Assembly: GCA_900550795.1 (NCBI GenBank)
Contig: URTN01000049.1
Coordinates: 1 to 6,370, forward strand
Length of the DNA stretch: 6,370 bases
DNA from: an uncultured Mollicutes bacterium
GTDB taxonomy: Bacteria > Bacillota_I > Bacilli_A > RFN20 > CAG-826
Reading direction: 5' to 3'
Positions 1-5,157 of the stretch are shown piece by piece. Below the pieces are notes generated by a model. It saw only the letters and a program-made list of their open reading frames with translations, ran no database searches and was not told the DNA's origin. The position numbers and the translations under genes were made by a program. Numbering within the stretch: the stretch's first letter is position 1; every line of letters begins with the position of its first letter.

Positions 1-16
1 TTATATTTCTACTTAG

Positions 17-59
17 TTTGCTTGCATTTGCTTGCAAAAATATATATTTTGAATACAAT
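17..59 (+). promoter_or_regulatory. Promoter and probable operator of the toxin-antitoxin operon
   Basis: A -10 box TACAAT (54-59) lies 16 bp after a -35-like TTGCAA (32-37), which would start transcription near 66, just ahead of the AGGAG ribosome site (68-72). Two kinds of symmetry overlap it. The decamer TTTGCTTGCA is repeated in tandem at 17-26 and 27-36, one helical turn apart. A perfect 14-bp palindrome, AAAATATATATTTT (37-50), fills the spacer. RelB-type antitoxins are known to bind repeats at their own promoters through an N-terminal ribbon-helix-helix. Use of these particular repeats is inference. Confidence 0.55.
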
Positions 60-82
60 ATATTAAAAGGAGTGTGATAATT

Positions 83-388
83 ATGGTAAACACAACAGCT
101 GTTTATGCCCGCATAGATACAGGGCTAAAAGAAAATGCCGAAGAGATTCTTTCTCAACTAGGCATTACGCCTTCTGGTGCTATCCAGATGTTATACAGCC
201 AAATTGTATTGACTAGGAGTCTACCTCTTAATTTGCGTCTTCCATCTTCAAAGCCCACATCAATAGGCGGAATGAGTCGAGCTGAATTAGATGCCGAACT
301 GTTAAAAGGCGTTAAATCACTCAAATCAGAAAAAACCTATACAACTGATGAAATTGACGCCGAATTAAAGAAAGAATTCGGCATATGA
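83..388 (+). CDS. RelB/DinJ-family antitoxin of a type II toxin-antitoxin module
   Basis: This is a 101-residue protein. The N-terminal half (about residues 4-53, with VYARIDTGLKENAEEIL and LGITPSGAIQMLYSQI) matches the RelB/DinJ pattern of a short strand followed by two helices, which dimerises as a ribbon-helix-helix and binds operator DNA. It is followed by the typical hydrophobic LPLNLRLP stretch. The charged C-terminal part carries two similar acidic/hydrophobic patches (AELDAELL and DEIDAELKKEF), as expected for the tail that wraps and neutralises the toxin. I chose the ATG at 83 because AGGAG at 68-72 lies 10 nt upstream. The in-frame GTG at 74 has that same motif only 1 nt away, so it cannot use it. 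The TGA stop overlaps the toxin start as ATGA, implying translational coupling. The family call is firm from pattern; the target of the partner toxin is not known. Confidence 0.86.
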   Translation: MVNTTAVYARIDTGLKENAEEILSQLGITPSGAIQMLYSQIVLTRSLPLNLRLPSSKPTSIGGMSRAELDAELLKGVKSLKSEKTYTTDEIDAELKKEFGI

Positions 389-720
389 GTAATGAATATT
401 CAATAGTTTATTCCTCAGAAGCCAGAAATGACATTAAGGAAATCTATTCCTACATCGCTTTTGAGTTAATGGCTATAGATGCCGCTACAAGGCAAATAAA
501 CAGAATTACAAAAACAATTCGTTCCCTTAGCTTTATGCCACTACGATATCCGATTGTCAGTTATGATCCGTGGAAAAGCATGAAAATGCACAAAGCCTTA
601 GTTGACAATTTTATAGTGTTCTATACTGTGGATGATGCCAATATGAACGTAGCAATCATTAGAATTGTATATGGTGGCCGAGACATACAAAGCATAGCAT
701 CGCGAACTAGAAATAACTAA
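385..720 (+). CDS. RelE/ParE-superfamily toxin
   Basis: This is a 111-residue protein with the RelE/ParE pattern: an N-terminal strand (EYSIVYSSEARNDI), two helices (about residues 13-50), the MPLRYPIV turn, then a C-terminal sheet with VDNFIVFYTVDD (73-84) and AIIRIVYGGRD (90-100). In this superfamily, basic residues in the last strands (here R54, R93, R99) serve mRNA cleavage in RelE or gyrase poisoning in ParE. The sequence alone does not settle which; the 'plasmid stabilisation/RelE-StbE' look and the helical hairpin resemble ParE-like members. Its ATG overlaps the antitoxin stop and there is no strong separate ribosome site, so expression depends on antitoxin translation. The gene is intact and ends just 9 nt before the insertion sequence. 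No terminator of its own is visible; the IS end supplies a hairpin. Confidence 0.85.
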   Translation: MSNEYSIVYSSEARNDIKEIYSYIAFELMAIDAATRQINRITKTIRSLSFMPLRYPIVSYDPWKSMKMHKALVDNFIVFYTVDDANMNVAIIRIVYGGRDIQSIASRTRNN

Positions 721-729
721 ATAAAAAAA

Positions 730-770
730 GGGGGTGTTCGGAAACCTAAAAGGTGAATGGCAGCCCTTTT
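730..770 (+). repeat. Left terminal inverted repeat of the IS, also a terminator-like hairpin
   Basis: This is the 41-bp outer end of the element. In a transcript coming from the toxin gene, the A-run at 727-729 plus GGGGGTG can pair with CAGCCC plus TTTT (761-770) with one G-G mismatch. A perfect ACCT-AAA-AGGT mini-hairpin lies inside. The result is a GC stem followed by T residues, resembling an intrinsic terminator. It could both end the toxin transcript and keep readthrough from feeding the transposase. The repeat is seen directly; terminator activity is inferred. Confidence 0.72.
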
Positions 771-811
771 CATTATGAAAAAAGGGTGAGATCGTAAGAA
801 ATCACCTCTTT

Positions 812-838
812 TGTTACAATATCTCTTGCTTACGGAGG
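812..838 (+). promoter_or_regulatory. Extended -10 promoter and ribosome site of the transposase gene
   Basis: TGTTACAAT (812-820) is a TGn-extended -10 element. No convincing -35 is found 16-18 bp upstream, which extended -10 promoters tolerate. Initiation near 827 would give a leader of about 19 nt containing a strong GGAGG (834-838), 7 nt before the ATG at 846. Upstream, AGGTGA (751-756) can pair with TCACCT (802-807) around an inner CCCTTTT/AAAAGGG hairpin, but only in transcripts that begin outside the element. Confidence 0.5.
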
Positions 839-845
839 TATTGAT

Positions 846-2477
846 ATGCCCTATTTTAACACAGGAAAAATCTTTTTGGTCCCCTCCTTAGACCTTGATG
901 TTAAGGAACGGGAGAAAATGGACAAGTTCCTCGCTCTTCTGGATGGTTCCGGGGTAGGAGGGATTATCGGTAAATACATAAAGAACAACACGCCTTCGGG
1001 AGGAAGGCCCGGATACAATTACTATCGGTTGTTTGCAACCATTCTTTATGGATTTGCCTTCGATAGATACACGCTAAGGGAGCTCGAGGAAGCGTGCATG
1101 TTTGACCTCCGCTACATATATTTGATGGAGCAGGAAACGCCCAGGCACACCAAGTTTTGCGAATTCATAAATAAGGTGATTGTCCCAAACGAGGAGGAAA
1201 TCTTTTCGCTAATCAACTCGGAAATACAAAAAGTGACCGGCATGGAATTCGAGGACGCCTTTATCGACGGAACCAAGTACGAGGCAAACGCAAACAAATA
1301 TAAATTTGTTTGGAAACCCATCAAGCACCATAAGAATATATCGGTAAAAATAGGGAGCATCATAAAGGAACACAGCCTAATCGCCGATTACAATGATGAG
1401 GCAATGATCAAAAGCTCGACAGTCGCCTACGCCATTACGCACCTGAAGGAAAGGGAGGGCGAATTCGATTCAACGACATTCCGCAGACTCAACAAAACCC
1501 TATCCGCATTGTTGGATAAAGTGATGGAATACGAAGAGAAGGAAGAGATATGCGGGCCAAAAAGAAAATCGTATTACAAGACGGACCACGATGCCACCGC
1601 AATGGCCCTCAAGGCCGATTACTATTCCGGGTTGGGCAGCAACATGCACGCCGCCTATAACGTTCAGCTCCTTGTGATAATGGGATATGTATTCTCCTAC
1701 CACGTTTCCCAAGAAAGGACCGACATTAATGTTTTTATAGACGTTATCGATAGGTTTGCAAGGCTATACGGCTGCTTCCCGAAAAGGATATGCGCAGATG
1801 CGGGATATGGTTCCTTGGACAATTACCGCTACCTCGACGAGAGGAATATCGAAAGCTATGTCAAGCACCAATCCTGGGAAGGGAACAAATCGGCAAGAAA
1901 CCCAGACTGCTATCGCCTGAACGATGACGATACAATTGAATGCCTGAATGGTTTTGTTGGTCGCGAGATCAAACTAGAAAAACGCCATCCAAGGAAGAAA
2001 GAGGCTGTTTTCTATCGCGTCGATGGCTGCAATTCGTGCCCATGGATGCCGTTTTGCAAGAAATACATGAGGCTTCAGGACGAGGATTTCAAAATATTTG
2101 AGGTAGTCAAGGAACTTGAAAGGTACAAGTATAAGGCCCATGAGAACTTATGTTCCCCCAAAGGCATCGAGATAAGGGTAAACCGTTCGATACAAGTCGA
2201 AGGTGTTTTTGGAATCACCAAGCAAGACTATGGATACACCAGAACGAGGCGAAGGGGAATTGAAAAGGTATCAACCGAAATCATGCTCAATTCATTGGGA
2301 CTGAACATAGCCAAGCTATTTCGCTATTTTGAAACAGGCAAGCTCAATTCATTTTGGAAAGCGCCAGATAACCTTGAGCCGGAGATATTCAAAAAACCAA
2401 ATCAGAAACGATTAGCCAAAAAGGGAAGCAGAATCAACCAAGCAATGCTGGAAAATTGCTATAGAAAGGCACAATAA
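846..2477 (+). CDS. IS1182-family DDE transposase
   Basis: This 543-residue enzyme cuts and joins the element's ends. The N-terminal third (about residues 10-125, with GGRPGYNYYRLFATILYGF and TPRHTKFCEFIN) is the DUF772-type helical domain typical of IS1182/IS5-like transposases. The RNase-H-like catalytic core carries a plausible DDE triad: D141 in FIDGTKYEANANKY, D318 in CADAGYGSLDN, and E452 in QVEGVFGITKQDYGYTRTRRRG. A cysteine cluster (C395, C398, C404, in GCNSCPWMPFC) forms the small zinc-ribbon-like insertion seen in this family. Length is normal and there is no frameshift, so it should be active. The start is set by GGAGG 7 nt upstream. The stop at 2475-2477 overlaps the right inverted repeat by two bases. 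Base composition is richer in G+C than the neighbouring genes. Confidence 0.95.
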   Translation: MPYFNTGKIFLVPSLDLDVKEREKMDKFLALLDGSGVGGIIGKYIKNNTPSGGRPGYNYYRLFATILYGFAFDRYTLRELEEACMFDLRYIYLMEQETPRHTKFCEFINKVIVPNEEEIFSLINSEIQKVTGMEFEDAFIDGTKYEANANKYKFVWKPIKHHKNISVKIGSIIKEHSLIADYNDEAMIKSSTVAYAITHLKEREGEFDSTTFRRLNKTLSALLDKVMEYEEKEEICGPKRKSYYKTDHDATAMALKADYYSGLGSNMHAAYNVQLLVIMGYVFSYHVSQERTDINVFIDVIDRFARLYGCFPKRICADAGYGSLDNYRYLDERNIESYVKHQSWEGNKSARNPDCYRLNDDDTIECLNGFVGREIKLEKRHPRKKEAVFYRVDGCNSCPWMPFCKKYMRLQDEDFKIFEVVKELERYKYKAHENLCSPKGIEIRVNRSIQVEGVFGITKQDYGYTRTRRRGIEKVSTEIMLNSLGLNIAKLFRYFETGKLNSFWKAPDNLEPEIFKKPNQKRLAKKGSRINQAMLENCYRKAQ

Positions 2478-2516
2478 AAGGGGGTCTACTCGCCTTTTAG
2501 GTTTTCGAACACCCCC
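2476..2516 (-). terminator. Right inverted repeat of the IS acting as a bidirectional terminator
   Basis: Read on the minus strand (downstream of the kinase gene), this 41-bp repeat gives GGGGGT, then TTCG, a loop, CGAG, then ACCCCC followed directly by TTTT. That is a strong two-part stem with a T-tail. Read on the plus strand, the same GGGGGT/ACCCCC stem ends the transposase mRNA and is followed by AATTTTTT, the T-run being supplied by host DNA at 2519-2524. Only 25 bp separate the repeat from the kinase stop and they contain no hairpin, so the IS end is the first terminator the kinase transcript meets. Pairing is visible in the sequence; function is inferred. Confidence 0.68.
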
Positions 2517-2541
2517 AATTTTTTAATTAAATCATTATTTA

Positions 2542-4191
2542 TTAAACGTCTGCATAGCAGCTTCCACCGATAAATTCCCTCATCAAGGAATTCGATGGAA
2601 CCCATCCTTCATCCATATCAACGAAGAATTTAAGCATTCTCATTAATCTAGTCGCGACTGGGAAATTAATTGATTCCTTATCGATTTGCTGTAATAACGG
2701 CAAGGCATATTTCTTCATGACGCTTAATTCATATGGAAGCATGGAATTATAGACATAATCGCTTCCTTCTTGGGTATCATAAATCCATTTGAATTCGCCT
2801 TTTCTGACTGAAGGCCACATGGATATAGTTTCTTCGGCAGAGGAATTCCTGAACTTGAAGTCCCTGACTATACGCCTAATCAACCTTAAATCAGTTAGGG
2901 AAACTGGGTTATGGTCATCTAGGTTAATCTGGGCTTGCGGGGCGATGAATATCTTGAATTTATTTGATTTAGGGATATCAATTGTAAGCCTATCGTTTAA
3001 GGCGTGGATGCCTTCAATGATTATAGGTTCCCCCTTATTTACCTTAAGTAGCCTTCCTGGAACACTTTTCCCAGATTGGAAATCAAATCTAGGTAATTGG
3101 ACTTCTTCCCCATTAATTAAATCAACCATGTTCTGGTTAAATAATGGGATATTAAGGGCCTCGATTGATTCTAGATCTGGAGATCCATCTTCATCTAGAG
3201 GTATCTTGCTTTTTTCTAGGTAGTAGTCATCGATAGAAATCCTAATTGGCTTAATTCCCCTAGAAAGGAGTTCAATCCTAAGTCTATTGGCAAATGTAGT
3301 CTTTCCTGAAGAAGAAGGACCTGCAACACAAATCAAGGAGATATCATCGATGGAATCCTCGATTAATTGACCTAGCTCGCAAAGCATCCTGTTATGTCTA
3401 GCTTCGCATATATTGATGAATTCGCTTGGACCTCTTTCCTTGATGGATTTATTAATATCTGCAACAGTAGAAGTGCCAACAATCTTAGCCCAGTCATGGC
3501 TTTCTTTTAAGGTCCTACCAAAAGTAGGGGCATCTTGGAATGGAGGGATTTTCCCATCATATTCGCTTCTAGGATATTGAAGAAGGAATCCAGGCGCATA
3601 TAGCCTTAATTTATAATCCTTTATATATCCAGTAGAAGGAACCATATGGCTATACATATAATCTAGATAGCCATCACATTCATATAGGTGTACTGTCTTT
3701 TCTGGACGGTACTGAAGAAGTGCTAGTTTATCTTGATAACCTAATTCTTCATAGATCCTAGAGGCTTCTTCATTGCTAACTACCATTCTCTTCAATGGGA
3801 AATCTGCTTTAACAATGTTATCGATTTCATGATTAATACGAAGTAGCATAGCTGTATTAGCAACATATCCTGGAGTCAATAAGTGGATAGATAAACACCT
3901 AGAGACGTTATAGGCTAACCTAATCTTTAGTTCTGGATAGCATCTTTTGAAAGCCATCGAGACAATATAACGCAAAGAAGCCTCATATGTCTTTATTGAA
4001 TCTCTATCCTTGACGGTAAGGAATTCAACTTCGGCATCATAATAGACTTCATATGTAAGTTCTCTAACCCTGTTATTGACTTTAGCGACTATATATTTCT
4101 TGTCTGGATCTTTATCTCCTAGGATATCTAGAAGGGAAGTTTTCTTCTCATATTCCCTAGTCTCTCCGTTTACTTTTATCTTAAATGTCAT
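2542..4191 (-). CDS. TGS/ThrRS-like domain fused to uridine-kinase-type P-loop kinase
   Basis: The protein has 549 residues, the usual length of this bacterial fusion family. Residues 1-60 look like a TGS domain (ubiquitin-like, as in ThrRS and SpoT). About 70-230 resemble the second additional domain of threonyl-tRNA synthetase, including ECDGYLDYMYSHMVPSTGYI; the His-x3-His editing motif is not recognisable. From about 285 on is a uridine kinase/phosphoribulokinase domain: Walker A GPSSSGKTT (291-299), ISIDDYYL (318-325), the substrate-loop region around LPRFDFQSGK, EGIHALN (393-399), RLIRRIVRD (436-444) and a conserved C-terminal REFIGGS. Such proteins are annotated as uridine or nucleoside kinases, which would phosphorylate uridine/cytidine in pyrimidine salvage, but the substrate is not fixed by sequence. 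The start has GAGGAGGT 4 nt upstream. It is divergent from the nicotinamidase operon and convergent with the IS and toxin genes. Confidence 0.88.
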   Translation of the reverse strand: MTFKIKVNGETREYEKKTSLLDILGDKDPDKKYIVAKVNNRVRELTYEVYYDAEVEFLTVKDRDSIKTYEASLRYIVSMAFKRCYPELKIRLAYNVSRCLSIHLLTPGYVANTAMLLRINHEIDNIVKADFPLKRMVVSNEEASRIYEELGYQDKLALLQYRPEKTVHLYECDGYLDYMYSHMVPSTGYIKDYKLRLYAPGFLLQYPRSEYDGKIPPFQDAPTFGRTLKESHDWAKIVGTSTVADINKSIKERGPSEFINICEARHNRMLCELGQLIEDSIDDISLICVAGPSSSGKTTFANRLRIELLSRGIKPIRISIDDYYLEKSKIPLDEDGSPDLESIEALNIPLFNQNMVDLINGEEVQLPRFDFQSGKSVPGRLLKVNKGEPIIIEGIHALNDRLTIDIPKSNKFKIFIAPQAQINLDDHNPVSLTDLRLIRRIVRDFKFRNSSAEETISMWPSVRKGEFKWIYDTQEGSDYVYNSMLPYELSVMKKYALPLLQQIDKESINFPVATRLMRMLKFFVDMDEGWVPSNSLMREFIGGSCYADV

Positions 4192-4203
4192 AATTACCTC
4201 CTC
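4192..4203 (-). promoter_or_regulatory. Strong ribosome binding site of the TGS-kinase gene
   Basis: On the minus strand GAGGAGGT is followed by AATT and then the ATG at 4191-4189. This near-perfect Shine-Dalgarno decides the start. It also shows that this organism uses canonical SD initiation, which makes the lack of any such site before the divergent nicotinamidase gene significant. Confidence 0.85.
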
Positions 4204-4228
4204 ATCAGTTTAAACTTTTGAGTTAGTT

Positions 4229-4257
4229 ATCTTAATATGTAAGCCCTTACATTTCAA
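4229..4257 (-). promoter_or_regulatory. Promoter of the TGS-kinase gene
   Basis: Read on the minus strand, a -35 box TTGAAA (4257-4252, five of six to consensus) is followed after exactly 17 bp by TAAGAT (4234-4229, four of six). Initiation near 4222 gives a leader of about 30 nt carrying the GAGGAGGT site. The left target duplication of the 319-bp element begins only 4 bp upstream of the -35 box, so the promoter survived the insertion intact. Confidence 0.6.
4237..4252. promoter_or_regulatory. 16-bp palindrome, candidate operator inside the kinase promoter
   Basis: ATGTAAG-CC-CTTACAT is a perfect inverted repeat with 7-bp arms around a 2-bp centre. It occupies essentially the whole spacer between the -35 and -10 boxes of the kinase promoter, the classic place for a dimeric repressor site. 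I do not recognise the regulator. The arms do not match the Rex, NrdR or CopY consensus sequences I know. No regulator gene lies in the window. Confidence 0.5.
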
Positions 4258-4260
4258 TTA

Positions 4261-4601
4261 GAAAGTATCCTATTGAGTTTCACGATTTTGGCTGTTACTT
4301 GACGGAATCGTTGCAACAAATGGTATCAAAGCATCAAATTCACCCTTGACCACGGCTATTTTTGCCTATGTTGCCTAAATTGGTAAATGTTATAAATATA
4401 GATTATCTCTATCATGGCATAAACATATATAGGGCAAGGCTGGGGATTCAGATTGTGCAAGGTAACGCAAAAGGTAGACCCCAATTCATGGAAGGGGCAG
4501 AAGAAAGAAAGTCAAGCAATTAAAGCTACTCTAAATCAATGGCATAAAGTTCTATTGAACTTATAAATTGGCAAAACCCTGAAACTCAATGAAAGTATTC
4601 C
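4261..4601. repeat. Target-site duplication flanking the 319-bp element
   Basis: The left copy, GAAAGTATCC (4261-4270), and the right copy, GAAAGTATTCC (4591-4601), are direct repeats that abut the two inverted repeats. They are identical for eight bases, then differ by a single extra T. The coordinates span both copies and the element between them. A 10-11 bp duplication is the size made by IS4/IS231-type transposases, but IS1634-type elements also make long duplications, so the family of the mobilising enzyme is open. Confidence 0.6.
4272..4590. mobile_element. 319-bp non-autonomous element (MITE or internally deleted IS)
   Basis: The ends form a 21-bp inverted repeat (4272-4292 and 4570-4590). 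Read inward, both begin ATTGAGTTTCA, continue to a TTTTG, and match at 18 of 21 positions. Direct repeats of the target abut both ends. The inside has no complete gene. One frame on the plus strand is open without a start from 4423 to a TAA at 4561-4563, ending just before the right repeat (products ...NQWHKVLLNL), as the last codons of a lost transposase might. I cannot assign it to a family. An imperfect repeat of ATCATGGCATAAA lies at 4411-4423 and 4535-4548. The element separates two divergent promoters without damaging either. Confidence 0.65.
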
Positions 4602-4627
4602 ACAAAATAGGTTCTTTCCTTTATAAT
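4599..4627 (+). promoter_or_regulatory. Promoter of the nicotinamidase-phosphofructokinase operon; leaderless start
   Basis: A perfect -10 box TATAAT (4622-4627) is preceded at 17 bp by TCCACA (4599-4604, four of six to the -35 consensus), which overlaps the right target duplication. The ATG at 4636 is only 8 nt beyond the -10 box, so initiation at its normal distance falls on 4634-4636. The mRNA would therefore begin at or within two bases of the start codon. No purine-rich ribosome site occurs in 4605-4635. Confidence 0.65.
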
Positions 4628-4635
4628 ACTTAGAA

Positions 4636-5157
4636 ATGAGAAAATCACTGCTTATAGTTATTGATTACCAAAATGATTTCGTAAATGGGTCTCTGGGGTT
4701 TGAGAGTGCTTCAAAACTAGAAGATAAAATCATTGACTTAATAGAAGCAAAGGAAAAAGAAGGCTTTGAAGTAGTCTTTACTAAAGACATTCATGAAGAT
4801 AATTATCTAGATACGGTTGAAGGCAAAAATCTTCCTATCCCACATTGCATCAAAGGGAGTAAGGGAGAACAAATATATGGAAAATTAAAGGAGGTTGCTT
4901 CTAGACATCTTATTTTTGAAAAAGAGACTTTTGGATCACTAGAATTAGCTAATTACATTGCAAAAGGCGATTACAAAGACATCATTTTGTGTGGAATTGA
5001 TACTTCAATTTGTGTTCTTTCTAATGCAATACTAGCAAAAGCTGCTTCTCCTAGTTCCAATATCTTTATAGCGTCTTCTTGCTCCGGAAGCGGAGATTTA
5101 GAAGCAGAAAGAATAGCTTACAAGGCTTTAGAAAGGGTACAAATATATAAATTATGA
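4636..5157 (+). CDS. pncA: Nicotinamidase-type cysteine hydrolase (isochorismatase-like fold)
   Basis: The 173-residue protein should convert nicotinamide to nicotinate and ammonia, a cytosolic NAD-salvage step. The catalytic triad of the family is visible: D10 in VIDYQNDFVNGSL, K96 in FEKETFGS, and C126 in GIDTSICV, just after the conserved cis-peptide region. Probable metal ligands D51 and H53 (TKDIHEDN) and H70 (IPHCIKGS) follow the nicotinamidase rather than the isochorismatase pattern; the second His of the usual D-x-H...H set is not in place (N56/Y57). At 173 residues it is shorter than the common 180-210. The N-terminus starts right at the first strand, so no later start is possible, and no ribosome site precedes it: translation is probably leaderless. 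The stop overlaps the next gene by ATGA. A relative acting on another amide cannot be excluded. Confidence 0.82.
   Translation: MRKSLLIVIDYQNDFVNGSLGFESASKLEDKIIDLIEAKEKEGFEVVFTKDIHEDNYLDTVEGKNLPIPHCIKGSKGEQIYGKLKEVASRHLIFEKETFGSLELANYIAKGDYKDIILCGIDTSICVLSNAILAKAASPSSNIFIASSCSGSGDLEAERIAYKALERVQIYKL

Larger units (their letters stand above)
730..2516 (+). mobile_element. Complete IS1182-family insertion sequence
   Basis: The element is 1787 bp and is bounded by inverted repeats at 730-770 and 2476-2516. Read inward, both start GGGGGTGTTCG and share AAACCTAAAAGG; 34 of 41 positions match. It holds a single full-length transposase gene whose stop codon touches the inner edge of the right repeat. 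Size, single ORF and protein type fit the IS1182 family. No flush target duplication is apparent: the left flank ends in a run of seven A and the right flank starts AATTTTTT, so it lies at an A-tract/T-tract junction. It is inserted between the toxin gene and the tail of the convergent kinase gene and appears to break no ORF. The higher G+C than its neighbours agrees with acquisition. Confidence 0.9.

Noticed and set aside
17..36. Tandem TTTGCTTGCA as a start of a CRISPR or larger repeat array
   Set aside because: There are only two 10-bp units with no spacers. Position over the -35 box makes an operator the simpler reading.
74..82. GTG at 74 as the antitoxin start
   Set aside because: Only one base separates it from AGGAG (68-72). 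The ATG at 83 has proper spacing and gives the standard N-terminus of the family.
1112..1712. Two open frames on the minus strand (1112-1363 and 1500-1712)
   Set aside because: They lie wholly within the transposase gene on the opposite strand, have no recognisable domains or supported ribosome sites, and look like shadows of the coding frame.
2789..3223. 144-codon open frame on the plus strand
   Set aside because: It lies antisense inside the kinase domain, whose conserved motifs are unambiguous. The predicted product has no recognisable family pattern.
4474..4482. GTAGACCCC shared, in inverted orientation, with the IS right end (2481-2489)
   Set aside because: A single 9-base match is expected by chance in a window this size, and the two elements otherwise have different ends.
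4423..4563. A small gene inside the 319-bp element
   Set aside because: The frame has no start codon with a ribosome site and no recognisable domain. It is better seen as a possible relic and is mentioned under the element.
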